DNA of 64,000 bases from Parapristionchus giblindavisi. Its lineage: Eukaryota > Nematoda > Chromadorea > Rhabditida > Diplogasteridae. The notes beneath the pieces are model-generated. The model ran no database searches, was not told the DNA's origin, and saw nothing but the letters and a program-made list of their open reading frames with translations. Location: NCBI GenBank assembly GCA_943737045.1, contig CALSFV010000326.1, forward strand, positions 248,001-312,000. The letters are read 5' to 3'. This document shows, piece after piece, positions 11,001 through 22,200 of the stretch (positions are counted from its first letter, which is position 1; each line of letters begins with the position of its first letter). A program made the position numbers and the translations under genes.

Positions 11001-12503
11001 AAAATTAGATGAATTACGATAAACTCGAAGTATTTCGCCCGATAATGTGTTCAAACCAATATACATTGGAATGTTTGAGTGATAGTGTGGATATCTAATG
11101 ACTTCAAAACTGTAGTCATCCGTCTTGTTGTAGAGTTTAGTAGTCGCTCTTCCATTGGACAATTCTATGCTGAGATCCAAAAATGCACATTTATTAGCTT
11201 CACTATTTGTTTGTTCTAAAGTTAAGGACGGATGGTACATTTCTTTCGTCATTTCAATAAACTTTGAGGTATTCTCCGATATATGCAAAAGATCATCTAT
11301 GTATCTATATGTCTTATTTAATGAGTACGCTAGTGGATGATTCATTTTTACTTTCTTCTGTATATATTGGAACTCCATCGATGCTAGCGTAAGATCAGCT
11401 ATCTGAGGTGAAGCGTTGTTTCCCTGCGGAATGCCTTTATTTTGCTTATAATATACTCCTCCATAGTATGCGTAGCTATTATTTAATATATATTCCAAAA
11501 TAAGTTTTATATCATTTTTATGGTAGGATTTGCCAGATATGGAGCTATTTGTTTTGTCGTATCTGATATAATTTCCTTTAATTACAATGTATTCTGAATT
11601 AGAATTTTTAAATAAAAGATCAATAAGGAAGAATATGTTCTGGCGTACTATCTTATGAGGAAGATTCGTAAAGAGGGATGCAAAATCGGTGATTGTTTGT
11701 TCGATCGAGAAAAACCTATGATTGTTTGTTCGATCGAGAAAAATACCTTTGGACGTCAATCGTTGTCTATTGATTTAATTGGATTGATAATTACAGATTC
11801 GAATGTAACTTATATCATCGAACTCGCTGACAAGTATCTCTTCAATGTTGTTCTTCACGAGTGTGAGCAGTTCCTGAAGAATGAATCGAAGATTGCTAAG
11901 GTGAAATTGATGTTACTACTACATAGTACATAGCTATCATTGACATGTTCAGTGCAGGTTATGTTTCATACTGTGAATGAAACTATGATATTGTAGTGGG
12001 ATATGTCCTCCATATGCTTTATTTTGTATTGTCTTGTGAACTTCCCAAAATATCCATGGATATTGCAATTTATTGTCTTTTCAGGAGGATCGACTCATTC
12101 TGGCCGACAAATACCATCTCAACGAACTCGTCGTATGTCTATCTATCAATTACTGTATATATACTGTATCATGACACTATGTATTGTAGTCGATCACGAT
12201 CATGATCTTTCCACATCCAAAGCATATCTTTGTAACGTATATTTAATAAGGAGGTCGGGGGGGGGGGGGGGGGTGGTCTTTCTAATCTATTCTAAAAGGA
12301 ACGATTGAAATCCGTCTGCTTTGAGTCCCCGTCTAGGATCGTCCATATGTCAAAATTATTCATTTCAGGATGCCCTCGTCAAGGATCTCTCCCCTGCTGA
12401 GATCAATAAGCTAATCAATGGCAACACCAAGATTTCTGATCGTACTAATCGTGCCATGATCAAGCATCTCACCACCTATGCCGCTCAAACATCCAATGAA
12501 TAA
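5011..12503 (+). CDS. BTB/POZ-domain protein, six exons, retroelement in intron 3
   Basis: Exons are 5011-5148, 5225-5341, 5663-5741, 11797-11900, 12085-12132 and 12369-12503. Together they give 206 residues with consistent phases (0, 0, 1, 0, 0). After about 25 low-complexity residues comes a BTB fold: CRLNIGDKTLHVSSE (strand plus the 'V' of the BTB core), LLGMHSHFFRSLFF (the S-x-F-F-x-x-L-F helix motif), VIELLNMIYP, then YIIELADKYLF with ECEQFL. The tail (EDRLILADKYHLNELV, DLSPAEINKLI) matches the post-BTB helices of nematode BTB proteins. BTB proteins of this kind usually dimerise and bind CUL3; here that is inference. There is no MATH domain. Intron 3 is about 6 kb because a Penelope-like element and MITE remnants sit in it; the coding frame is untouched. 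Codon use is more GC-rich than in the paralogue cluster downstream. The first ATG of two adjacent ones was chosen; the second is equally possible. Confidence 0.85.
5391..5556. repeat. MITE remnant in intron 2 (family with CATACATTTTCGGTGCCCTCAC ends)
   Basis: The ends are inverted and degenerate: GATACATTTTCGATGCCCT at the left and CCTCACCTTGTGAAGGTATG at the right. The inside has the CGATCC/ACTATATA-type words shared with copies at 13345-13533, 28740-28832 and 29395-29605. This is the most decayed of the four copies. Confidence 0.6.
5866..5965. repeat. Partial copy of the AGGTGGGC MITE family
   Basis: The segment reads ACACAGCCTTACCTTCCC ... GTTTGCGCACAGCC ... GCCGCCCACCTAT, the right half of the element that is complete at 48125-48315. 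Its left end is not recognisable. The Penelope-like element begins at its right edge, so the retroelement landed at or next to this MITE. Confidence 0.6.
6058..6122 (-). ncRNA. Hammerhead-ribozyme-like core in the 3' part of the element
   Basis: On the minus strand the invariant box CTGATGA (6111-6117) is followed at once by GGCCC (6106-6110), and its complement GGGCC (6068-6072) runs directly into GAAA (6064-6067). These are the two core boxes with a 5-bp stem II. TCCTA before the first box can pair with TAGGA after a GTC, and CCAGTGT before that GTC can pair with ACACTGG after GAAA. All three helix partners exist, but the GTC-containing segment lies inside the stem II loop, so the linear order is not the textbook one. 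Penelope-like elements are known to carry hammerheads. This may be a variant, or one that forms across tandem copies. Confidence 0.45.
6456..9134 (-). CDS. GIY-YIG endonuclease plus reverse transcriptase of the Penelope-like element
   Basis: The frame is 892 codons from the first ATG, intact. Residues 36-125 form a GIY-YIG nuclease: VVY (36-38), YVG (49-51), the arginine motif QRLKSR (55-60), a glutamate near 105-109 (LLEKE) and a closing Asn. A Cys pair (CTVC, 42-45) lies between the two signature strands. A basic stretch (KNRGRRKKRRRK) follows near residue 155. The RT core has motif A DFASLFTNLP (607-616), motif B GIPQGNNASP (from 691) and the catalytic YIDD (735-738), followed by FLDLSIEL and the H-x-S-N-x-P motif of Penelope RTs. 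The open frame continues about 50 codons upstream of the ATG without another ATG and encodes C-S-R-S-R-C-M-I-C, a probable zinc-binding cluster. True initiation may therefore be upstream at a non-ATG codon, or through the truncated tandem copy. Confidence 0.9.
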   Translation of the reverse strand: MICPKMNLYTGVKSTITNDIYMTNKRNNDTCTSTFVVYLITCTVCEMQYVGETKQRLKSRMSQHRYSFSSNHLNTFLSKHFKEPFHDKESFRIDILDHATNKRELLEKELMWIKALNTAYPLGLNDSIKNFGYISENIDPLDKRTHPYYTMPMINNHRKNRGRRKKRRRKPLAKCTTPIDEIVADITLFESRELFIYGRSLSHHQLRQLELFTTDQRFSLLTHYNKYKIYSVICPHYWKNHKEPSIHRRPNEVALRIPFIGKFMDRIALSNILNSQKIKDIWKGIKIEDNDIPYISTRYTLTEPTSNIICNYGKFLRTLTADEKYKILNRNCNCSEFKEFVDKTYGHVCTGNTSIIKEESLREIINKGTKFRLENYVNNNDIIKIVNNAIEEVVQRILRKTKKSEKLGLVIGLLQEYAIKKIINKIEKYNKPKSEQFNFKGLTRLQNNFIITAVDKASGNYAFTCKKLYLLFMEKELNNKNNGENTYEPINSFDKDAKIKEHTQFLKNFNLQQIENASLPRIYGIPKMHKNPIKFRFITGAYNSSLKPVSIQLQKILKFLQNHFRRYCKTITGHNKINNYFTIQNSFKVIHNVQSINNKKTEIFCADFASLFTNLPHKIVRQNIFFLIDLLFKNSNSEYIVIKGNYIRYDKTNSSISGKSYHKNDIKLILEYILNNSYAYYGGVYYKQNKGIPQGNNASPQIADLTLASMEFQYIQKKVKMNHPLAYSLNKTYRYIDDLLHISENTSKFIEMTKEMYHPSLTLEQTNSEANKCAFLDLSIELSNGRATTKLYNKTDDYSFEVIRYPHYHSNIPMYIGLNTLSGEILRVYRNSSNFVCFKERVKSLFEYFYKREYPFHIIRPRIYKVLNKNPAISLKYGKTTAELCLKVLDEE
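10336..11689 (-). mobile_element. 5'-truncated tandem copy of the Penelope-like element (pseudo-LTR)
   Basis: This matches 5965-7318 with no difference seen by eye in the protein or at the ends. The match stops at AAAATCGG (11689), inside the RT frame just before motif A. What remains encodes the RT from motif A onward (about 285 residues); no ATG belonging to the element remains upstream. It lies upstream of the full copy in element orientation, so it can act as the promoter-bearing pseudo-LTR. The lack of divergence between the copies implies a recent insertion, or copying of one from the other. Confidence 0.85.
10429..10493 (-). ncRNA. Second copy of the hammerhead-like core, in the truncated element
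   Basis: Same sequence as 6058-6122, 4371 bp further on, inside the pseudo-LTR copy. Two copies per insertion are expected if the motif processes a tandem transcript into unit-length RNA. Confidence 0.45.
11690..11747. repeat. Two tandem 29-bp units at the retroelement's right edge
   Basis: The unit TGATTGTTTGTTCGATCGAG (plus nine bases) occurs twice back to back, starting exactly where the truncated retroelement ends. It may be a duplication made during insertion or a pre-existing intron repeat. Confidence 0.8.
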
Positions 12504-13257
12504 TGTTATCAATCCATGTTGTTTATTAATCATTCCAAGTGTATGAGAAGCTGTTATCCTTTACATTTCTTGATCGTTCTCGTCTGTTGTATACTTATGT
12601 TGGCGTTTTGAAGTAATATTCTATCGATAAAGTTGTTCCTTTCAATGATTGTATTTATGAGTTCCATGTGGTTGCGTTATACTGTACCATATACTACTTA
12701 ACTTATTGATTTGTTGTGAAAAGTATTTACGCACAAAGTAATATGTAGGTATATATCGATTGAGTGAATGAAGATTGACGATTGAGTGGCTGTGCATTTT
12801 ACGCATTACGATTTTACGACACTTCGTAAAATTTTACGAAATGTTAAAAATTTAACGAAACGAAAAATGGCAACAAAACTGAATAAAAATATTTCCAAAA
12901 ATTTGCGGAAGATCAAGCTTTGGGGGATGCTTACATGATTTTCTTAAAGTTTTAAGCTGTTGTACAAAATTACACTTTGTAAGACCTTTGTTCAATCAAT
13001 CAATATCTTATCTGTTTTTTATCGATGTCCACATTCACAATCTCGTCCATAATCTACGACAGTTACCCTTTACAGACTCCGCCCTCTTTCCCCACCTTAG
13101 CTCCACATTCATTCTAGAGGCAGTTTTCCAACAGTAGGGACAGGGCGAGACCTCTTTTTGCTGATACGTTGCACTGTACCGTAAATGATATTTTATTGAT
13201 TGTTGTGAGAAGTATAATAGTGTATGTAAGAGGTTACTGTGGTACATTGATTGACAG
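12504..13257. other. Spacer between the BTB gene and the first MATH-BTB paralogue
   Basis: AT-rich with no supported exon. 12600-12720 and 33785-33870 share words (ATCGATAAAGTT, CACTGTACC), so this is probably old duplicated flank. 12790-12860 has short TTTACGAAAT-type inverted repeats. Confidence 0.5.
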
Positions 13258-13261
13258 TTCA

Positions 13262-16200
13262 ATGGATTGGTCGAGTTCTCTTCTCGCAATGAGTATGGAT
13301 ACTGTAAGTGAATAATGGAATTGGAATTGTTTCAATCGATATTCATTCATACATTTTCATACCCTCACCGCGTGAGGATTGACCCACTATATACGGCTGA
13401 GTTTCCGGATCTACCCACTATATAATGCGCATTTTTTATGCGAAATATTAAAATTTATGCGAAAAGTAACGATTTTTCTAAATCGAGCCACTTTATAAAA
13501 ATAATTCGGTGAGGGCACCGAAAATGTATGATATTCATTCAGGATTCTTCATCAATTGATACATCTGTTCATTCCTACTGTATAGCTGTTGAAAGTGATG
13601 AATATGTACGTCTCCAATTGGTCCTCGATAATCATTGGTTGGTATTTATATTGTATCACCTATTATTTTTGCTTGCTTATTAACGATAATATATTTTGTT
13701 TCCGACTTGATTTTCTTTAATTGTTATCATTAATGAAAGAAAAATTAAAATGAACGAGTTTAGTTTATATTATTTTTCTATATTTTTTATATAATGAATT
13801 CATTAATCGTTAATTTTCGGGAACCTGTGATTAATATTTTATAGGACTCATCGATCTCTAGACAACATCACAGATTTATGTGATCTCTCTATATTTTTCG
13901 ATAATCATGAATTGGATATGGAAGAGAACGAGACATGGGCTACTATTTCCGTGTGTAGAATGCAAGAGAATGAAAATGAAGAAAGGAAAACAGTACTTGT
14001 TTTCAATTATAAAAAAGTTAACTAATATTTTCATACAGCTATTATGCCAATCAATTCGATTGGGTGACAATAATGATGAAAGATTGGGAATAGGACCATT
14101 CATTAGTGTATTTGTGAAGAGTTCCAAATTGTCATCGATTGAAAGAATTGTTAGTGTGAAGAAAGCATTGAAGGATAATCGTGACTATTCATTCATGATT
14201 ACTGTATCTCTGCAAACCCTACAGTGGTATATATTTTTCTTTACTATTCAATTTTTAATATTGTTTTTTTAACAGTGACCAAATGGAGGAAGATGAGAAC
14301 GAAGAGAACGGAGATCCGACTTTGAAAAACTCTAAATTCTTCGGTTCTAAGAAGGTATCGATTGATGATGGAATATGGTACACCTGTGCTGAGGTGAGAT
14401 TATCGATTTATTCGATGGTTGTAGATAACACGCTATTATTCTACGTCCATTCGTATAATAGGTATATGTTGCATATTTGTTTCAATCTTTTAGGTTCTGT
14501 CTTTATACTCTCGATTCTTTCTCAATCTTTTCTATGGTGACTTCATCGAAAGAAATCTAGATATTATAAATGTTGTTGGAGTGACAAAGCCAGAACTCGA
14601 TGATCTCATCAATTATTCCGTTTTTCTACGTTTATTCGATTTCGAATGTTTGTGTTTCTACTGTTTATGATAAATCAATACTAATTTTTCAGCACTCAAG
14701 AGTTGTTGTGCATTCGTGGATCTCGCTGATCGTTTCTCATTTTCCATTATTCCGCTGTTCGATAATGTTAAGCATTTCTTTGAGAGTGCTAATTTCAATC
14801 TTGAAGACTTCCGTTATATACTTCGTTTGACTGATCACTTCAAAAGTTATGATGATAAGTTACTGGTGAGGTTTATGAGGTTTTTTTAAAATATATCCTG
14901 AAATCATATTATGTTTGTACTGATATAATTAGGGGCCACAACGTGGATAACCGATTTTCGCTGAGAAAGTGGAAATTATGTACATTCGATGTGTCATGAC
15001 CCCAATAAGACAATACTTTTTGCCGTTTGTCGATATCTTGTCTCTGAGGCGAGATACAGCTTGAAAACCACGCGCGCAACGCACTGTTGGAGAGGCAGGA
15101 AAAGTGAGATGAGCTCCGCATATTTAGAGGGGCCAATAATTTGGTCAAAGTGGGGCCTATAATTTGTCAAAAGTTGAGTCTCGAATTAGGCTACCAGACA
15201 AGCCCCACTTGAAAAGTTGAGCCATTAATTTGGTCAAAATAATGGCCCCACTAAACTTTTCGCTAATCTTTTATCCCAATTAATGGCTCAACTTTTCAAG
15301 TGGGGACAATAATTTGGTCATAATAATGGCCCCACTAAACTTTTCGCTAAACTTTAGTCCCAATTAATGGCTCAACTTTTCAAGTGGGGCCAATAAATTG
15401 GCTCGAAAACTAAAAGTTTAGCCATTTATTTGCTTTCTTTTATTCCAGTTCCATTCATATACACATTCAAATGTTTTATACATAAATTAACTTCTTTATC
15501 CTCAAAACAACAATATGTACATATCAATTACAACATGAGAATGAAAATGAAACGAGTAATTAACAGTAAATGGTCTTGCGATAAACTTCTTCAGCTTGTT
15601 CGAGTGTCATCGTTTGATTCTTGTCATCTTTGGCTTCTCATGGGGTACAAATCAGAGCTGCGAGATACGAAGAATTGAGATTTCCTGAAAACAATAGAAT
15701 CAATAACAACATGTTTCTAATGATAATTCGTCTCACATATTTTTAAGTAGTGTTCAGAACTTGGAAAATTCAGGAAAATGCAGAAAAATACTCGATTTTG
15801 GTTGGGAAAAGATGGTTTCAATACTCTAAAAGAGTTACGAATCGTTCTGTTATGAAAAAACAACCACATTTACTACTGAAACAAATATCGAATGACAGTG
15901 AACTTCAAAAAATTCCCATTTTCGACGATTTTCAGCAAGTTTTAATGTGTTTTTTTTAGTTGAAAATCAAGGTATAAGGGTTGCAAAAGTATTGAGGACG
16001 CTGATATTGGTGATAGTGATGATTGGGGGGGGGGCGACATTTCCGCAACGGGGAATAATTCGGTTCAAAGAACCGTGAGATGGGTACAATTGTGATCAGC
16101 ATCAATAACACTATGATATCACATTTTCATCTTTCATCTTTGCTTTACCTCCGCTACATTTTTGCAATGAGACGATTTCGCTCAAAATCATCCTAGACGA

Positions 16201-19200
16201 GCTGGAAGCATATCGTTCGCCTCCACATGACAAGTATATATCCAACTAGTAATTAACCTTTGATATTTTCCAACTCGTCCACATATCGGTCTGAAGTCAG
16301 TACCATACCGGGAACCATGTCAAACCGATGTTCTAAAACGAATTTAATCCTCGAATGTTAATGCTGGGCATAGTTTTACATCGCCTCTCTCGATACTGTT
16401 TGCCGACCGCCCCTCAGAGACCCAGACCTCTCAACTTGCTGCTGAGACCCTTGCGACACGCGCACACTCGTCCACGCGATTATGAACTACCGTAATCTAC
16501 CGTAATCTAGTTCGGCCGGTTAGATAAAGTGCGATGGGTTAGTTTTCAGTATAAAATGCAGGAATAAACAATATGTGCGTGATATGATTATAACCTATCT
16601 TAAACTACCGTAACCGAGTTCGGCGAGTCAGATCAAGTGCAATTGGGCAGATTTCATTAACAATTGTCCAAATAGTCACAATGTGCGGGTTATAAATAGG
16701 TTATAATCATATCACTCACGTATCGGTTATTCCGGCAATTTATGCTGAAATCTGACCCGTCGCACTTAATCTGACCCACGGAACCGGGCTACGGTAGTTC
16801 ATAATCGCGTGGTCGAGTGTGGGCGTGTCGCAAGGGTTTTAGCGGCAAGTTGAGAGGTCTGGGTCTCTGGGGCGCACGTTTGGACCATCGGTGGGCACGC
16901 TGGGGGAAATGCTGTGCGCAAACCGGAGAAAGGGGAGGCAAGGCTATGTGCATGGCTATTTTTTTACGAAATCAACTGGAAATTTTCCATTTTTTGGCGA
17001 GGCAAGGCTATGCGCAAGGCTCCCATAGGAAGGAAAAGCTGTGCGCAAAACATATTCGTTTTCACGCGCCCACCTATGGTTTGGAGGAAGTCAAACACTA
17101 TCGAGAGAGGCGATACTGTTCGACTTCCTCCAAACGAGTATCGAGTAATGCACTGTTACATTTGCCTTACATGTCTACGCCGTAACCCCCTCCGCCGCCT
17201 GTCCGACGCGACGGAGGGGATTACGGCGTAGACACGTAAGGCAAATGTAATGTGGTGTTACATTTTCAAAACGTGCGCACGGCGTGCGAACGTTTTGAAA
17301 TGTACGCCGTGCGCACGGCGTGTGTGTTTTCTATACGGTGTTACATTTTGAAACGTGCGCACGGCGTGCGCACGTTTTGAAAATGTAACACAACATAACA
17401 GTGCATAAACGAGATGAGAGTATCGATGTATTAAAATTCTTGCGTTATTGACATGGTTCCCGGTATGGTACCCACTTCAGACAGATGGAGCTCGTTGCCA
17501 ATAGGTTAAATACTGGTTGGATATATACTTGTCATGTGGAGGCGAATAATACACTTCCCGCTCGTCTAGGATGATTTTGAGCGAAATTGTCTCATTGCAA
17601 AAATGTACCGGAGTTAACAAAGATCAAAGATCAAGATGTGATATCATAGTGTTACTGATATCCATCTCACTGTTCCAGGACCCCAACGAGCCGAGTTATT
17701 CCTCGTTGCGTAAATGTCGGGAATTTCCGCAGGGTTCTTAAACAGCTCAAAAAAGGTCGTACGATATTGTATGTATTACGATATATTCGAATCAGTAGTC
17801 CTTTATCCTAGGGGAAGTCTCCACTCTCACGATGTTTCAGAAGAACAAGATTTTTTCACAAAAGAACTACACGTGATCAAAATTAACATACATGGGCGCC
17901 GACATGGATGTGCCCCTGTAAAATTAGGGGTTTTCGAAATTTTGTGGAAGGCCCCTTGTAAAAATGACGTTTAGGTGAAAGTTATAACAAAAAAGAAAAG
18001 TGAAGGCCCCCTGTAAAATTAACCATTTTTCGTTCGGATGCCCCTGTAGAATCGAGCTCCAGGGGCCGTATGCATGAAAGTCGGCAAACGGCTTGTCGGC
18101 GTTCATACATACGGCCTCAGGTACCCCGCCAACGTATGAAAATTACACTTCGATTGCGTGATCATTACACAACAGTGAAATAAGCTAATTGAACCAACAC
18201 ATCATTGATTTATTCCTCCGTGTTATCATTCATCAAAACATCTATGTACATAATAAGATGACAAATAAAACAGCTGAACGAACCGTTTTATCGATCCAAT
18301 TTCCCCCGTCCTTCATCACGCGTCCTCTCCAATAGTCTCTATCAGTTACACGAGGAAGGGGCGTCAGATGTCGGCTGTTAGCATGAGGGACGGCGAATTG
18401 GTAGTAGTAGACGCACACCTGACAATGAACACAGTTAATCGATAAACAATGAAAATTATGTAATCAATAACAATATGTGGGATCTATCAAGCAGCAACCC
18501 CGCAACTTTACGCAGACACCAGGGAAACGGATATCAATCAAGTCATCAATCAATCGATAATTAAAATTACAGAGCGAAAAGCTGCTTGGTGGGTCGATCT
18601 TCAGATTCAACTTCTGCACGTGCATATCCATATCGTTCACACATATCCAGTGTTATCCGGTGTTGTAGCGAACAATGAATTGATTGAGAAGCTGCAACAT
18701 GACGAAATTAACGATCGTATACATCATGAAATCAATCGATAATTACATATGAACGTTAGCAAAGAGTTCACGAATAGAAGTGCGTAAGAGGCTTTTGGTA
18801 AACACTTCATTCTACGCTTCAGAAGGTTTGTCATGCTCATGTAAATCTTGACATTCATACTCACCGGGTTGGAAGTAAGAGTTGAGTAGGGACTGATACT
18901 ACAGCTGTTCGTCGTGCAGTTCTTAGCGCTGTGAAGGAATGATGATCTTCGGAGGACGACTCTGCGCCTCAAACCAAACACTTAGTCTTTCGACTTAAAA
19001 GACTTAAAGAATTTATGATAACTTAAATACTCTTGATTTCAAATACGTACTAAGGAGCTTACCGTCCTAGGAGAGGCGAATTGAGAATAGTTCATCTTGA
19101 GCGAGCAGAGATATCCTTGTAATAAATTAAATTAAAGAAAAAAACAACAATTAGTGAGCACAGCCAATGAAGGAGCGAAAACAGCAACAGTCTACTCAAC

Positions 19201-22200
19201 TAGCAAAATAGTTTGACAAGTAGAATACAAACTAGAAATGCAACGAAAGCAACGCAATTTAGTTGAAAAACTTCCATGGCTGGTATGCCGACATGACCTT
19301 ACAAGAAAGAGATTAGCAAACATCGCCGACCTATTTTACGGTTCTCATTGAAGCGGCTCGACATACCGTAATGGGGCCATTATTTAAGCCAAAAGTTTAG
19401 CTCAACTTTGCGACTAAAATAATAGCCCCACTTCGAGCCAAATTATTGGCTCAACTACCAAAATAATGGCTCAACTTTTCACTCTCGACCAAATTATTGG
19501 CCCCCCTAAAAATGCGGAGAGAGAGTGAGGGGGCGGAGTCTTGTCTCTCTCCTCTCCCTGCCCCCCCCCCCCCTCTCCCCCTTCCTTCGCGGCTTCTCCT
19601 TTCTCTGTCCAATCTCGACCGTTTCTTCTGATTCTTTTTGTAATTTGCATTGCTCTCTTGAGTGATCATGTGTAATATAGTTCTTTTAAAAATCGATAAT
19701 GTGCAATGACAGTAGAAACAAAGAAAATGACAGTTTATCAGAGGAAAAGACTGTTTATCAGTCACCAAGCACTTGAAAAAGACACATGACTACGAACATG
19801 TCTAAAAGAAAAAAAGAGAAACAAACAAGAAACTAGCAAAGAAAGGGAATAACAAATGCACAATTTGGAGAGAACACAAATCAGGAAGAGTAGCAATTTC
19901 ATGGGAACTAACATGATAATTAAAAGTAACATAATAATTAACAAACATAATAATTAAAGATTGATAGTTGACAAGATATCTATTGATTATAGATTAGTAG
20001 ATCATCAACCAAGAGTTTTCAGGATAGCCTTACGCTGCTTGCCCTTTCGTTTCTTTGCCTTATCAGGATCCAGCATACATTGGCGCCAACATGGGGGTGC
20101 CCTCTGTAAAATTATGGCTTTTCGAAAATTTGTTGAATGCCCCCTGTAAAAATGACGTTTAGATGAATTTTTTGCCAAAAAAACGTGAAAGCCCCCTGAA
20201 AAATTGGCCATTTATCGCTCGGATGCCCCCTATAGAATCGAGCTCCAGGTAGCTCGCCCATGTATGGGATCCAGAATGGCCGAGTCGTCAAAGAGATGCG
20301 CCTAAATTTAATAACTCAGTCAGAGATCAGAGATTAAAGATCAGAGATCAAAGCACTGAGAGCAAACTTACCTGGCAAATCGTTACCCCGATACACGTTC
20401 CTGGTAAACGATTACCCCAAATGGTGAATTCAGCCGTTGAATTCCTTTCCATTTGGGGTAATCGTTTGCCAGGAACGTGTATCGGGGTAACGATTTGCCA
20501 GGTAAGTTTGCTCTCAGTGAGGCTAAAGTTCAAAGATCACGTTAATACCTCCTGCTGTTCTTCATACTCCAATTGCAGCAACTTCAACGCGGCCAGATTC
20601 ACTACGTATGCAGTCTAAATCGATTCATCGATAGTAAATCAATCAATAAACCGTGAGGATCAATCACTAATGTTAATCAGTAATCAGTGGAACTAAACAG
20701 TAATCGATAATCAATAACACACATTTCTGCTTCCTTAACCATTCACTTGACCCCCTTATTACATTATCGATTGGTATTTTCATATAAATCGAATACGAAT
20801 TGATCAAAAACGTGCGGGATACGAATCAACTACTAACAGTAATAATGTTTTCATTGATTGATCAGGCCACAAACTACGAAAAGAGCAAACATCAAAGATC
20901 ACACTCACCTCCTTCTGCATAAATCCCGTTCGACTCTTGGCACATTCGGTTCCATCGCGCATGACTCGCATCGGGAAGGCACTGTAATGACACTAATTCA
21001 GTGAACAACTTACATAATATGTATTGTTCAAATAGCAAAGAACAAACTACAAAACGAAATATAAATAATCCTAAATCCTTATAGTAGATAGAATAAATAA
21101 TAAATAAATAGATAAGTGAATGAATAATTCTGATATCAAACTGGTCACTCCGAAGTAAAAGTAACATCAATAACTGACTCAAATAAACTTAATTCTCCAA
21201 TGAAACATCAACTAACCGTGATACAGATGTATTCCAGAGGGATATCACCGTTGGGAGGCTGTCAACTCCAACAGCCTCCCATATCCTTCTCTCGCACTCC
21301 ATCCGACATGCAGGCCCTAGAAGTACACATGTAGAATCAACGTAAAACACTCAAATGTGAGCCGGAAATGAAAGTGGAGAACGCCGAGGCACACAATGCT
21401 TACAGAAAAATGAAGAAAGAGTCTTATTAAGAAGAGAATATAAGTCGAACGGTGCAATTCGAGCAAAGTATACTTATAAGTGTAATTCGCCAATTCAAAG
21501 AAAAATATAACGAGTACCGTCAAAACGAAACAAAGTGAAACATTTGTGACAATTTGTGACAAATTGTCACAAAAGTTCACAAGATTTTGAAAATTTTGAG
21601 TCATGATATCAAAACGCGGTTGCAAGTATTTTATTAGATAATAGGGTATTTGAGCATCACTGAGCTTGCCTAATTGACATGTGAAGAAAGCGATTCAAAT
21701 AATTCACTGCGAAAGCTGTTTGGTGAAACTGGTATACGGTAGGATTTTCTACAGTATACCTGTTTTGCAACCTGATCCGTGTCATGATCCAAACAGTGCA
21801 AATTCGCTATAGGAAGTCATGTAATGAAAGGTACATCCATGCTTAGACAAAGGAAGCACGATGATAGTAGTTTTACAGTAAAATTCTACAGTATGCTACA
21901 GTATACCAATTTTTCACCGCGGCGCTCCCGATTAATTATTTTACTTTTGTCATACATTACGGCATTTGGCAAACACATCCACACTAAAATACCTAAGAAA
22001 ATACATCTTCAAGTGCGTGAAAAACGCTAAAAATAGGTACTTTGTGAACTTTTGTGACAATTTGTCACAAATTGTCACAAATGTTTCACTTTTTTTCGTT
22101 TTGACGGTATGTGGTGGCAACTGAGCAAAATGAGAGGAGCGATATAAATGCAATAGAATAGACCATTTGTTTCATGATATTACTTACATAAACAACTTAA

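Larger units (their letters stand above)
16015..17725. mobile_element. Large foldback element with nested insertions
   Basis: Left arm blocks recur inverted on the right. GCGACATTTCCGCAACG (about 16026) pairs with the CGTTGCGTAAATGTCGGG region (about 17704). ATTTTTGCAATGAGACGATT (16158) pairs with AATTGTCTCATTGCAAAAAT (17585). CCATACCGGGAACCATGTC (16303) pairs with the GACATGGTTCCCGGTATGG at 17451. Inner blocks 16395-16480 and 16800-16880 are also inverted to each other around GCGATTATGAACTACCGTAA. The arms are interrupted on the right by a MITE (16884-17090) and a palindromic element (17143-17407). Confidence 0.75.
20005..21316 (-). pseudogene. Four-exon fragment of an unrecognised host gene, split by a MITE
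   Basis: Minus-strand exons: 21217-21316, 20909-20981, 20549-20614, then 20275-20301 joined to 20005-20073 across the hAT-like MITE, ending TGA. Phases agree at each junction (2, 0, 0), with acceptors TTACAG, TTTAG and TTTAG and donors GTTAGT, GTGAGT and GTATTA. The readable protein includes AFPMRVMRDGTECAKS, NLAALKLLQLEYEEQQE and a basic end KAKKRKGKQRKAILKTLG. I do not recognise it. The first exon is the least certain because a short inverted repeat (GGAGGCTGT...ACAGCCTCC) overlaps it. No 5' end is visible. Its place inside a 7.7-kb insertion and the MITE in its last exon suggest a captured, non-functional fragment. Confidence 0.5.

Noticed and set aside
12250..12275. Long G run in intron 5 of the BTB gene, similar runs at 16026, 19560 and 63390
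   Set aside because: Homopolymer runs; possible quadruplexes, but no second feature supports a function and run lengths are often assembly noise.
18360..18940. Possible second minus-strand multi-exon gene inside the 7.7-kb insertion
   Set aside because: Several acceptor/donor pairs and short open stretches exist (18598-18690, 18851-18935), but no combination keeps phase across all of them with a recognisable product.
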